Below are positions 23,464 through 31,621 of a stretch of 50,492 nucleotides of DNA, piece by piece. Every line of letters starts with the position of its first letter. The stretch's first letter is position 1. Below the pieces are notes generated by a model. The model searched no databases. It was not told where the DNA came from and was given only the letters and a program-made list of their open reading frames with translations. Source of the stretch: a virus. A program made the translations under genes and the position numbers. The stretch covers positions 1 to 50,492 of IMG/VR virus record IMGVR_UViG_3300032288_002345. One strand, written 5' to 3'.

Positions 23464-24867
23464 ATGTCTAAATCTTATAAAGCTAATATCCAAAAATTAT
23501 TTTTAGAAATGATGCTACAAGACCCTCAGAGTTTTGTACGTGTTCAAAATATCTATAATATTGAAAATTTTGATCCTAGTTTACGTTTGGCAGCAGAGTT
23601 TATGAAAGAACATTGTGAGCGACACAACACAATGCCTACTTTTGAGCAAATCAATGCTGTTTGCAGAAGTGATTTACAACCTGCTCCGGGACTTAATGAA
23701 GATCATTACAATTGGTTTCTTGAAGAATTTGAAGGGTTTACTAGACAAAAAGAATTAGAACGTGCAATTCTTAAAGCGGCAGACTTATTGGAAAAGGGTG
23801 AGTACGATCCAGTTGAAAAGTTAATTAAAGATGCTGTACAAATTAGTTTAACTAAAGATATGGGTACAGATTACTTTGCTGATCCAAAAGCTCGATTATT
23901 GAAAATTAAAGAAAACAACGGACAAGTAAGTACAGGCTGGTCTACATTAGATAGATTGTTATACGGCGGATTCAACAAAGGCGAACTCAATATTTTTGCT
24001 GGCGGATCCGGTAGTGGTAAATCTTTATTCATGCAGAATATTGCTGTCAATTGGATGTTGTTAGGGCTCAATGGTGTTTATATTACATTAGAACTTAGTG
24101 AAGAACTGACTAGTATGCGTGTTGACAGTATGCTTGCAAACATTGGTAGTAAAGATATCTTTAAGGATATTGATAATGTTGATATGAAAGTGCGAATGAT
24201 GCACAAGCGTTCTGGCAACTTGCAGATCAAGTACATGCCAGCTCAAAGTAATGTAAACGATATTCGTGCTTATCTTAAAGAGCTTCAGATTAAAACAAGT
24301 CGTAAAATTGATTTTATTATGATTGATTATCTCGATCTGTTAATGCCAGTCAGTGCTAAAGTCAGTCCCAGTGACTTGTTCGTAAAGGACAAATATGTAG
24401 CAGAAGAAGTTCGTAACTTAGCAAAAGAATTACAAATTCTATTAGTAACTGCTAGTCAGTTAAATCGTGCCGCAGTTGAAGAAGTCGAATTTGATCACAG
24501 TCATATCTCTGGTGGTATCAGTAAGATCAATACAGCAGACAACTTGTTTGGTATCTTTACAAGTCGTGCAATGCGCGAGCACGGTAGATATCAGTTGCAG
24601 TGTATGAAAACTCGAAGTTCAAGCGGTGTTGGTCAGAAAGTGGATCTAGACTTTAATGTTGATACATTGCGTATTATGGATGCTCCTGAAGATGAAGGAA
24701 ACAAAGATTTTAAGAAAAGAAATAACAGTGCAATTTTTGACAATATTAAAGCTAAAAGTCAGTTAAGTGATGCATCAGTCTCAATTCCTGCTCAAGCTAA
24801 AATTAATCCTGATATACAAAGCAGCAAACTAAAACAAATGTTAGCAAATATTAAATCAACATCTTAA
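23464..24867 (+). CDS. 41: Replicative DNA helicase gp41 (DnaB-like)
   Basis: The 467-residue protein has an N-terminal helical domain and a RecA-type core. Walker A is GGSGSGKS at about residues 180-187. IDFIMIDYLDLLMP holds Walker B. Later come LLVTASQLNRAA with the sensor Gln and GGISKINTADN. It is a hexameric helicase that unwinds the lagging-strand template and partners the gp61 primase. The promoter box is seven bases before the ATG. The C-terminus is low in structure (DASVSIPAQAKINPD). The 3' end overlaps the convergent gene by four bases. Confidence 0.92.
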   Translation: MSKSYKANIQKLFLEMMLQDPQSFVRVQNIYNIENFDPSLRLAAEFMKEHCERHNTMPTFEQINAVCRSDLQPAPGLNEDHYNWFLEEFEGFTRQKELERAILKAADLLEKGEYDPVEKLIKDAVQISLTKDMGTDYFADPKARLLKIKENNGQVSTGWSTLDRLLYGGFNKGELNIFAGGSGSGKSLFMQNIAVNWMLLGLNGVYITLELSEELTSMRVDSMLANIGSKDIFKDIDNVDMKVRMMHKRSGNLQIKYMPAQSNVNDIRAYLKELQIKTSRKIDFIMIDYLDLLMPVSAKVSPSDLFVKDKYVAEEVRNLAKELQILLVTASQLNRAAVEEVEFDHSHISGGISKINTADNLFGIFTSRAMREHGRYQLQCMKTRSSSGVGQKVDLDFNVDTLRIMDAPEDEGNKDFKKRNNSAIFDNIKAKSQLSDASVSIPAQAKINPDIQSSKLKQMLANIKSTS

Positions 24868-25748
24868 TCAAAATCTACAGATTCTATTAATTGATGATTG
24901 GTAATTTGTTCTAATATTTTTTCGTTGATATATTCCATTTGACCAATTTGTATGTTTCCAGGTCTTAATCTAGGATCAAATTCTTTATATCCCAATGATT
25001 CAAAAAACTCTCGATGTGTATTAAAATAATTTCTACATTGTTGTTTTTCAACTCGAGCTTCAATTGTATTACTATTTGCTAACATTACTTTAAAATCAGC
25101 AGAAAAATGTTTCCACGGTTTAAAAGCATCGACGCTGATATATTGATCATCGTCTTTCATTAAATCTTCAAGTGTTTTGCCAATCTCAACATAATTTAAA
25201 TATAAACCACCAAATTGATAATGATTAGTCATATAGTTAAAATCTTCTAATTTTAATTGTTGATCTTTTGGTAAACCAAAATATGTAACAACAAATCTAG
25301 GCATATTTTTACGTTGTAATGATTCTAACCTATGTACCTGAATGTTTAAATTAGCTAATGCTTGTTTAACTGTAACTGGTGCATCTATCCAAAATTTATT
25401 TTTTTGTTGATCTAATAGGCCATGATATTCTTCAAATATATGATGCAGATAATTTAATGTATCTTGATCATTAATATCTTCTAATTTTCTTTTTATAATA
25501 TTTTGATAGCTATTAATAGTTTCACATGTTTGATTTATTTGATTTATACTATCAATTATATCTATAGATTTCTCTTTAAAACCATAAAACCTATTAGGAT
25601 TGTCAATTTTATAACCCAAACTTTGTGCTTTTAACACCAAATCTCGCCAACGATAAGCTATTTCTATCGGAAATAGATTGAATTTTAGTGTAAATTTTTT
25701 GATTTGATTATTAGGATCACTTAAAGTAATATAGCAGTTCATATACAT
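24864..25748 (-). CDS. Hypothetical protein, 294 aa
   Basis: A 294-residue helical protein, MNCYITLSDPNNQIKKFTLK from the second possible start at 25742. It contains a coiled-coil-like middle (INQINQTCETINSYQNIIKR) and a histidine-rich hinge (HHIFEEYHGLLDQQKNKFW). No family is recognised. It is divergent from the structural gene at 25801. Confidence 0.65.
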   Translation of the reverse strand: MYMNCYITLSDPNNQIKKFTLKFNLFPIEIAYRWRDLVLKAQSLGYKIDNPNRFYGFKEKSIDIIDSINQINQTCETINSYQNIIKRKLEDINDQDTLNYLHHIFEEYHGLLDQQKNKFWIDAPVTVKQALANLNIQVHRLESLQRKNMPRFVVTYFGLPKDQQLKLEDFNYMTNHYQFGGLYLNYVEIGKTLEDLMKDDDQYISVDAFKPWKHFSADFKVMLANSNTIEARVEKQQCRNYFNTHREFFESLGYKEFDPRLRPGNIQIGQMEYINEKILEQITNHQLIESVDFD

Positions 25749-25776
25749 ATATTATCTTTTTTTAGTAATAGAATAC

Positions 25777-25784
25777 AATAAATA
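25777..25784 (+). promoter_or_regulatory. Late-type promoter octamer
   Basis: AATAAATA lies 17 bases before the TTG at 25801, with GAGGA (25790-25794) between. Late-type expression of the downstream structural genes is consistent. Confidence 0.4.
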
Positions 25785-25800
25785 TATTTGAGGATAAATC

Positions 25801-26049
25801 TTGCGTAAACAGACTCGTAGTATATTAGATGAAATTAGTTCGATGGTTCCTACCCATGATAGAAATCTTGTGATTGAAAGTCGTGCTAATCATATTATTA
25901 ACAGTGCTATAAATTTAGTTCATCAAATAAGAGAAACATATGATGCTGAAGATGCTGATGAATTGGAAAGACGTTTAATAAACAGCATTAAAGGCAGAGA
26001 TCCTAATAAATTTATTCGGGGTCTTAGGAGAATACGTGATGAAGATTAA
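25801..26049 (+). CDS. Conserved-type small protein, 82 aa
   Basis: The start codon is TTG, with GAGGA six bases upstream. The 82-residue product (MRKQTRSILDEISSMVPTHD...NHIINSAINLVHQI...RRLINSIKGRDPNKF) is a charged helical type I associate with marine T4-like phages next to head genes. The function is unknown. It overlaps the next gene by 11 bases. Confidence 0.7.
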   Translation: MRKQTRSILDEISSMVPTHDRNLVIESRANHIINSAINLVHQIRETYDAEDADELERRLINSIKGRDPNKFIRGLRRIRDED

Positions 26050-26608
26050 AGATATTACCGAAGGATGGTGGGATCAGTTGGTAGGAGCTTTCTCACCGAG
26101 ATCTGGAAATAGATATGATACATCACGTGATTATAGACAAGAAGATGATCTATATCTTAGTAAACTACAAGCAGATGTTGAATCTGGCAAGATTGATCCA
26201 AGCAAATTAGCAACCGGCGATAAACAAGCAATTAATCCAGACCCCGGTTACTGGGCACAAAAGCAATTAGATTATGTCAATCAAAGCAATACTACTAATC
26301 CCTATAACGTTTTAAAACCCAGTAACGTTAATGTAAATTTTGGAAAACCTGTAAAAACAACTGCACCAAAAGCAGCACAACCTAATCCAATGTCGTACAG
26401 CGGTTCAGCAACGGCTACAATGAGTGGGACTGGACAAACATATATTCCAGCTACACCCAAACCTCCAAAGCCAAGAGTAAGTGTGACAGCAGCCACTGGC
26501 CCAGTTACTAATCCAGATGATGTTTCTACAATGAGTCCTGAAGAACGCAGAAAATATTATAACAAGCAGTTTAAAAGCGGTGTAAAAGTATCTGCAAACC
26601 GGGGCTAA
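26039..26608 (+). CDS. Putative head-associated protein with short N-terminal motif
   Basis: The start at 26039 gives MKIKDITEGWWDQLVGAF. The remaining 180 residues are low in structure and rich in Pro, Thr, Ser and Asn. The opening M-K-I-x-D-I-T-E matches the general pattern of T4 capsid targeting sequences (hydrophobic residues then Glu, cut by the gp21 protease). It is followed by similar openings in genes 29241, 29614 and 30573. That it is packaged in the head is inference; the disordered composition fits an internal protein. Confidence 0.5.
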   Translation: MKIKDITEGWWDQLVGAFSPRSGNRYDTSRDYRQEDDLYLSKLQADVESGKIDPSKLATGDKQAINPDPGYWAQKQLDYVNQSNTTNPYNVLKPSNVNVNFGKPVKTTAPKAAQPNPMSYSGSATATMSGTGQTYIPATPKPPKPRVSVTAATGPVTNPDDVSTMSPEERRKYYNKQFKSGVKVSANRG

Positions 26609-26621
26609 ATTATATCTCCAG

Positions 26622-26629
26622 TATAAATA
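26622..26629 (+). promoter_or_regulatory. T4-type late promoter octamer
   Basis: TATAAATA, a perfect match, 39 bases before the structural gene at 26669. GGAG precedes the ATG. Confidence 0.6.
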
Positions 26630-26668
26630 ATTACAGCGTAACAAACGCAATTTTTTGGAGAAAATAAA

Positions 26669-27061
26669 ATGGCAGACGTATCTCGTTTTAATGGTGCCCC
26701 AGCAGCTGGTGGTTTTTATGGTTATCAGCCAAAGTTCGTAAAGGTAGCAGCAACTAACAAGTTCACTGCTGATACTGGCGGCGCAGGTACTGCAATCACT
26801 GAAGGTGGTTACAGCAAGGCTGTTAAGGCAGCTCAAGTTGTTGGGTCAATTGTAATTCTAGGTGCTCGTGACAGCGGTTCAGACTACTTTAGCTGTGTTT
26901 TTGATGCAGCAACAGTAAATGATGGTGCTGGCGACACAACAGCAGGAGCTTGGGGCGCATTTATCGACGCTCTAGCTGCAACAGTAGGCGGCACAGCAGG
27001 TGATTATGCTGTAACTTCTGGTACAGAAATCAACGGTGACGGCACAATTACATACGCTTAA
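26669..27061 (+). CDS. Small abundant-type virion protein, 130 aa
   Basis: The 130-residue product (MADVSRFNGAPAAGGFYGYQ...) is rich in Ala, Gly and Thr, and low in charge. Its codon usage is more GC-rich than the neighbours, as in highly expressed phage structural genes. It has a perfect late octamer, its own ribosome binding site and its own terminator. This points to a major small structural component, such as a decoration or fibre protein. The identity is not established. Confidence 0.6.
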   Translation: MADVSRFNGAPAAGGFYGYQPKFVKVAATNKFTADTGGAGTAITEGGYSKAVKAAQVVGSIVILGARDSGSDYFSCVFDAATVNDGAGDTTAGAWGAFIDALAATVGGTAGDYAVTSGTEINGDGTITYA

Positions 27062-27083
27062 TTTTAAGATGTATGTTAGTTTA

Positions 27084-27113
27084 GAAAGGGCAAATTTTTT
27101 GCCCTTTCTTTTT
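27084..27113 (+). terminator. Rho-independent terminator
   Basis: GAAAGGGCAAA (27084-27094) pairs with TTTGCCCTTTC (27098-27108) over 11 pairs, followed by a T run. Confidence 0.9.
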
Positions 27114-27129
27114 GACTACTAAGTAGTTT

Positions 27130-27510
27130 GTGATAAATTCAAGATATACATGTTATACTTTATTTGATATATCAGATAAAGGTACACGAAGCGAAACAAG
27201 AAACTGGAATACACTTGTACAAGTTATAAGTTTAAGAACGCAACCGTTTATTAATAAATTTCCTGTATGTATTGAAGATGATTTATCTCAGTATAACTTT
27301 GGCGAACTTTACATTGGTCAGGGTAAAATATGGACATTTGAATTTCAAATTGAACACGATGTGTTTAATTTAAATGGTAATCCCTTAGCAAATTTAGTAA
27401 AAGATACCGAAATGATACCTCTTTTAGACAAACATAATATTATACACCCGCCTTGTTGTTGTATATTAGAAGGACCTGCTTGTAACATTTATTATGTGTA
27501 TAATGAATAA
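27130..27510 (+). CDS. Hypothetical protein, 126 aa (GTG start)
   Basis: The reading frame has no ATG near its start, and GTG at 27130 is the best codon. The product has YTLFDISDKGTRSETRNWN and LVQVISLRTQPFINKFPV, a pattern I have met in T4-like phage proteins of unknown role. It contains a triple Cys (PPCCCILEGPAC). No clear ribosome binding site is visible. A TTGACT lies upstream but the -10 would fall inside the frame, so no promoter is claimed. Confidence 0.6.
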   Translation: MINSRYTCYTLFDISDKGTRSETRNWNTLVQVISLRTQPFINKFPVCIEDDLSQYNFGELYIGQGKIWTFEFQIEHDVFNLNGNPLANLVKDTEMIPLLDKHNIIHPPCCCILEGPACNIYYVYNE

Positions 27511-27513
27511 ATA
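27506..27513 (+). promoter_or_regulatory. Late-type promoter octamer (overlapping a stop codon)
   Basis: AATAAATA spans the stop codon of the previous gene and lies five bases before the ATG at 27518. A transcript from it would start at about that codon. It may be chance in AT-rich DNA. Confidence 0.3.
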
Positions 27514-27517
27514 ATAG

Positions 27518-27817
27518 ATGGCAGCGAGAAAACCTATGAGTGTTAATACAACAACAACTGACATTGAAAAGGAAAGCCTTGAAGCTCATGTTGAGTTGTG
27601 TGCTCAAAGGTACGATGCTATGAAAGATAATATGGAAAGAATGGAAACTAGACTTTCAAATGTAGAAACTCTAGTTAAAGAAATTAAAGAAATGTTGGCC
27701 GAAAAAGAAAATCAAGCATACAAAAAATTGCTTGCTTTTGGTTTAACAATAATAGGCTTCTTATCATCAACACTAATTGGGCTTCTAATCTACATAGTAA
27801 AAAATAATCTACACTAA
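27518..27817 (+). CDS. Coiled-coil protein with C-terminal membrane span, 99 aa
   Basis: Residues 20-70 form a coiled coil (heptad pattern in RYDAMKDNMERMETRLSNVE). A single membrane span follows at about residues 75-95 (LLAFGLTIIGFLSSTLIGLL). This is the layout of XhlA-like proteins and of some holin-associated proteins. A role in lysis is possible but unproven. Confidence 0.6.
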   Translation: MAARKPMSVNTTTTDIEKESLEAHVELCAQRYDAMKDNMERMETRLSNVETLVKEIKEMLAEKENQAYKKLLAFGLTIIGFLSSTLIGLLIYIVKNNLH

Positions 27818-27819
27818 TC

Positions 27820-27848
27820 TTGACTCATGCAATTGGTTAACTTATAAT
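27820..27848 (+). promoter_or_regulatory. Sigma70-type promoter
   Basis: TTGACT (27820-27825), 17-base spacer, TATAAT (27843-27848). The ATG at 27855 is six bases further, so the transcript should be leaderless. Confidence 0.65.
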
Positions 27849-27854
27849 AGCTAA

Positions 27855-28283
27855 ATGAGAAAGAAACTATTCAATCAAATTGAAAATTTCGTTAACAAAC
27901 AAGTTGAATCTATTAAAAATTCAATAGTTTTAACTACAACTAAAAACGGATATAAAGTAAACAATTTTCGTATTATATCTAAAAATTCTGAATGGATTGT
28001 AGTAGATAAAGCAGGATTTAATGTCTGTAATTTAAGAAACAAACGTCTAGCAATACTTTTTGCTGCTGCATTAACTAAAAAACAACCAAATGTTGCAGAA
28101 AATGTTTATGCTATTGATGCAAACTTATCAATTTTAAAGCATGATAAAATACTTTTCGAACATAAAATAGCCAAAAAAATTAAGCCCGAGTTGTTTGAAG
28201 ATAGATACAGTAGAACAATTTTTGAGTTGCAAACACTGAATAATCGAATTTTTGAATTAGAAAAATCTGTCGGTTTGCAATAA
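27855..28283 (+). CDS. Hypothetical protein, 142 aa
   Basis: A 142-residue basic helical protein (MRKKLFNQIENFVNKQVESI...). It is led by a near-consensus promoter with almost no leader. The later region IAKKIKPELFEDRYSRTIFELQTLNNRIFELEKSVGLQ is a helix with leucine spacing. No family is recognised. Confidence 0.65.
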   Translation: MRKKLFNQIENFVNKQVESIKNSIVLTTTKNGYKVNNFRIISKNSEWIVVDKAGFNVCNLRNKRLAILFAAALTKKQPNVAENVYAIDANLSILKHDKILFEHKIAKKIKPELFEDRYSRTIFELQTLNNRIFELEKSVGLQ

Positions 28284-28286
28284 ATA
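28279..28286 (+). promoter_or_regulatory. Late-type promoter octamer
   Basis: AATAAATA lies 20 bases before the ATG at 28307, with CGAGG as ribosome binding site between. Confidence 0.4.
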
Positions 28287-28306
28287 TATTAAACGAGGGT
28301 TTTATC

Positions 28307-29239
28307 ATGATCGTCAATGAATTTGGCCAAAAGCTTACAAGTGCAGAATTAAACAAGCAACTTGAGAGTGTTTATAACTGGCGTCTTAATCTTAAAGATT
28401 TAAGTGAGATGGATGCCCATAATACTTTGAATAAAGTTTCTAATAAAATTAGAACTATTAAAACAAGCAGTCTTTCTCATCAAGCAGAACGTAATCCACA
28501 GTATATGGAAGCTATGCTTGTTAGCCAAGTTTTAGAATCTTGGTTAAATGAACGTGCAGACATGCTTGCTGAACGTACTTTATCACCTTCAGAGATCAAG
28601 AAGCGTGAAAAGTACGCTAAAGGCATGAAGAAGGTCAAGGGCGATTTTGATAAGCGTTACGGTGATCGCGGCGAAGAAGTAATGTATGCCACTGCTACTA
28701 AAATGGCTAAGAAAGAATCAGTTGAAGAAGCAATGGATTTCTTACGTAGTGTTTTATCAGGAAGCACACAGCTAAATGAAGGCGAAGTAGATCATGCATC
28801 TGCTATTGTTGCTGCTCGTGGCATGGTAGACGAAATCCAAAAGATGGTTGAAAAGATTAGCGGAATGGTTAACGAAGAACTTCCAAGTTTAATGGATACT
28901 ATTCGTGATCGTGTTGGTATGGATCAAGCACAAGCATTTAATACTGCTGCACAAGCTTCCTTAAATCCATTAATGGATGCAGTTAAACTTGCTAGAGAAT
29001 CAATGGATGCCGCAGCAAGAGCAGTAGCAGGAGAACAAGCAATGCCAATGGGTGGTGTAGCACCACCAGCAGCTGGCGTTGAAGTTGGTGCTGGCGCCCC
29101 AGTTGGTGCAGATTTAGGTGCTGCACCAGAAGCAGGCGCTGCGCCTGTTATTCCCAGAGCTGATGACGAAGAAGAAATGGCTACAAGTGATGCAGCAACA
29201 GGTGGTTCGGCAGAATTAGGTCGCGGCAAGAGAGCCTAA
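28307..29239 (+). CDS. Putative head/scaffold-type protein, 310 aa
   Basis: The 310-residue product is helical and charged to about residue 230. The segment KREKYAKGMKKVKGDFDKRY, then VMYATATKMAKK, is one I associate with a marine T4-like family. It is followed by a Pro/Ala/Gly-rich tail (AGAPVGADLGAAPEAGAAP) and an acidic end. Late octamer and location within the structural region favour a virion or scaffold role. The precise function is unknown. Confidence 0.6.
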   Translation: MIVNEFGQKLTSAELNKQLESVYNWRLNLKDLSEMDAHNTLNKVSNKIRTIKTSSLSHQAERNPQYMEAMLVSQVLESWLNERADMLAERTLSPSEIKKREKYAKGMKKVKGDFDKRYGDRGEEVMYATATKMAKKESVEEAMDFLRSVLSGSTQLNEGEVDHASAIVAARGMVDEIQKMVEKISGMVNEELPSLMDTIRDRVGMDQAQAFNTAAQASLNPLMDAVKLARESMDAAARAVAGEQAMPMGGVAPPAAGVEVGAGAPVGADLGAAPEAGAAPVIPRADDEEEMATSDAATGGSAELGRGKRA

Positions 29240-29240
29240 T

Positions 29241-29606
29241 ATGAAACTTATGGAAATAACGCCAGATTTTGTTAGAAGTCAAACAGGTACACTACTGACT
29301 ATATTACAACATCTGGCAGCTACATTGGGACAAGGCGACGAGGGCGTAAAGTCTGCCAAAGTCCCAATGAAAAGTGTTATTAATTTAATGAATAATGCTG
29401 GGTATAGTTTCAATTATGGCGATTTTTTACAAATTTATGAAACAGAACCGAGAGTTAAAGGTTTGGTAAGTAATTTTAATCAACAAGAAATTACTGTTGG
29501 AAAAGAACCTGAATTTGTATCGCATGATCAAAGTGTAGATCCTAATAAAGTAGTTGATCAGATGGCGAAATCAGCAGCTAAAGATATAAACGCTCCTATA
29601 CAATAA
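29241..29606 (+). CDS. Hypothetical protein with MKLMEIT-type N-terminus
   Basis: The 121-residue product starts MKLMEITPDFVRSQTGTLL, close in pattern to neighbouring genes at 26039 and 29614. The remainder (helical, then KEPEFVSHDQSVDP) has no known domain. It begins two bases after the preceding stop. It could be an internal head protein if the N-terminal pattern is a targeting signal. Confidence 0.6.
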   Translation: MKLMEITPDFVRSQTGTLLTILQHLAATLGQGDEGVKSAKVPMKSVINLMNNAGYSFNYGDFLQIYETEPRVKGLVSNFNQQEITVGKEPEFVSHDQSVDPNKVVDQMAKSAAKDINAPIQ

Positions 29607-29613
29607 ATATTGT

Positions 29614-30576
29614 ATGCATTTAAATGATTTATTTGAATCCGTCAGTAGTATTGTTTATCATTTTACCAGCCTACCCAATGCGGCTGAAATTCTAAAAAAC
29701 AATCACTTTAGACTTACTGCTAGCAGTGGCACGAAAACAGAACGTGATCTAGCTAGAGGTAAAGAATATTATCTCAGCACTACACGCAGTAAAGTGGGCG
29801 ACTATACACTTCATCAATTTCATAAATCAGGTCTTGTATTTGAACTAAATGGCGACTGGTTCAATCAGCGTTATAAAGGCGGCCCAGTAGATTATTGGGG
29901 TAAAAACAGCGGCAGATACTATGGCCAAGGAATACAAGGTCGTTACAGTGAAATGGAAGATCGTGTATTCAGTAACGAACCGTATATTCCTTTTCCTAAA
30001 AATCCAAAAGAGCTGATTAAAAGCATACATATTCTTTGGCAAATGAAGCCAACAGAAACACAGTTAAACGAATATCTTCGTACTATATTAATTCGAGCTA
30101 AACAATTAAGCATTCCTTATTATATCTACGAGGGCGAACATGAATTCGTACTACAAGATACTAGACGTGCAATTAATATCGATATTAATAAACTTGTGAA
30201 TCCAGAAATTAAGAAGTTTGGTGATAATTGGCCGCGCACAGAAAAAGATTGGTTTAAAGGTTATCGTGAAGTTTACTTTGCTAAGGATAAGGACAGTCTA
30301 AGCAAAGAAGGTAAACGAGTAGCAGATAAAATTATGTATTATTTTGACGATGCTGTTCGCGGTTTAGAAGCAGATATTCATAATGAAAAACGAAAAGCAA
30401 GTCCGGGCTTAGTAAAGTTCCTTAAAATCTTTAGACAAATGGGTGTCAATAATCCATGGGATTTTGTTATGGCAATGAAAGCCAAATGGAAGCCAATATA
30501 TGATGCGGCAGAAGAAAAGTATTGGGCCGACATAAAGAAGAAGCGTGAAGAGGAAGAGCAGGGTAAAACATCATGA
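29614..30576 (+). CDS. Putative ADP-ribosyltransferase-like protein
   Basis: The 320-residue product starts MHLNDLFESVSSIVYHFTSL. VYHFTSLPNAAEILKNNHF resembles the first motif of DarT-like and related ADP-ribosyltransferases (YHxT..xNxxxIL). KEYYLSTTRSK could be the second (STS/Y) motif, and SEMEDRVFS the third, with the catalytic Glu. T4 injects such enzymes (Alt) from the capsid to modify host RNA polymerase. The start resembles a capsid targeting sequence, so an injected enzyme is an attractive inference. The motifs are weak, and toxin or repair roles are alternatives. The late-type octamer at 29602-29609 sits just before the start. Confidence 0.45.
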   Translation: MHLNDLFESVSSIVYHFTSLPNAAEILKNNHFRLTASSGTKTERDLARGKEYYLSTTRSKVGDYTLHQFHKSGLVFELNGDWFNQRYKGGPVDYWGKNSGRYYGQGIQGRYSEMEDRVFSNEPYIPFPKNPKELIKSIHILWQMKPTETQLNEYLRTILIRAKQLSIPYYIYEGEHEFVLQDTRRAINIDINKLVNPEIKKFGDNWPRTEKDWFKGYREVYFAKDKDSLSKEGKRVADKIMYYFDDAVRGLEADIHNEKRKASPGLVKFLKIFRQMGVNNPWDFVMAMKAKWKPIYDAAEEKYWADIKKKREEEEQGKTS

Positions 30577-31256
30577 ATTTAGATGATTTAATTAAAACTC
30601 ATGATGAGTTAAATCCAAAATTATGGTACGAAAATAATCTTCGACGAGAAGTAGAATATCATTTGCTTTTAGTAGCTAAAGCTTTTGTCAAGTTTATTAA
30701 TATTCCAGACTTACAGCTCGAAGATATTACAATAAGTGGAAGTAATGCAAGTTATAATTATAATTTAAAAAGTGATATTGATCTACACTTAGTAGTAGAT
30801 GAGAAACATAAATGCTATGATATCCTAAAAGAATTATTTCTTGCTAAGAAAAGTTTGTTTAATGAACAACATGATATTAGTATGCGAGGAATTGCAGTAG
30901 AAGTATATGTGCAAGAAGCAAGTCAGCCACACATTAGTAACGGAATTTATAGCTTGTTACAAGACAAGTGGATTAAGCAACCTAAACCCATAATGATAAA
31001 ACCTGACATCACTAATACTAAACACAAATATGAATTTTTAAGACATGAAATATCACAGGCAATAAAGAGTAAAGATTTACAAAAATTAGATTCTATTAAA
31101 ACTAGAATAAAAGATATGAGAGCTGCTGGTTTATCTGCCAATGGCGAATTCGGACCAGAAAACTTAGCTTTTAAAATGCTTCGAAATGATGGTATACTGG
31201 AAAAACTTTATAAACTATCTACTACTGCTCAAGATGAAAAACTGAGTATTAACTGA
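30573..31256 (+). CDS. Nucleotidyltransferase (pol beta-like fold)
   Basis: The product has 227 residues. ITISGSNASYNYNLKSDIDL holds the GS motif (residues 56-57) and D68-x-D70, the metal-binding pair of the minimal nucleotidyltransferase fold. The rest is helical and basic. Targets of the fold include RNA, proteins (AMP transfer) and antibiotics. It overlaps the ART-like gene by four bases, so the two are probably made together. The start MNLDDLIKTHDEL again resembles its neighbours. Substrate unknown. Confidence 0.7.
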   Translation: MNLDDLIKTHDELNPKLWYENNLRREVEYHLLLVAKAFVKFINIPDLQLEDITISGSNASYNYNLKSDIDLHLVVDEKHKCYDILKELFLAKKSLFNEQHDISMRGIAVEVYVQEASQPHISNGIYSLLQDKWIKQPKPIMIKPDITNTKHKYEFLRHEISQAIKSKDLQKLDSIKTRIKDMRAAGLSANGEFGPENLAFKMLRNDGILEKLYKLSTTAQDEKLSIN

Positions 31257-31282
31257 TAAGTAATAAAAATAGGTAATTTGCT

Positions 31283-31621
31283 ATGCTATCAGTTACAAAT
31301 ATTACAACGCAAACTATAAATTCAACTTTAGTTGAGACAGAAATTTTCTTGATTAATTTAAATGTTCTTACAGCTATTGATTCAAACGAGTCTGCTGTTG
31401 CCATATATGCTAATAGTAATACCGAAGTTAACGGAACTTATGTTATTGGTACTCCAATGACATTAGCGAATGCTTATTACACAGTATGGCAAGGCAATGT
31501 ATCATCAACTATAAAAACTGCTGAAATGAATAAAGTAATTGACTATTTTACAAAACTAGGATATACTATTAATCGTAAAAGCGATAATGGGATAAGTTTA
31601 TATTGGCTAGTGAACTGGTAA
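31283..31621 (+). CDS. Hypothetical protein, 112 aa
   Basis: A 112-residue protein rich in Thr, Asn and Ile (MLSVTNITTQTINSTLVETE...), with a single weakly predicted fold and no signal. It precedes the nuclease gene and overlaps it by 19 bases if the TTG start there is right. Composition suggests a small structural or fibre-associated part. Confidence 0.6.
   Translation: MLSVTNITTQTINSTLVETEIFLINLNVLTAIDSNESAVAIYANSNTEVNGTYVIGTPMTLANAYYTVWQGNVSSTIKTAEMNKVIDYFTKLGYTINRKSDNGISLYWLVNW

Noticed and set aside
27112-27139. TTGACT with TAAATT at a 16-base spacer after the terminator
   Set aside because: The supposed -10 would lie inside the reading frame that starts at 27130, so the promoter is doubtful.
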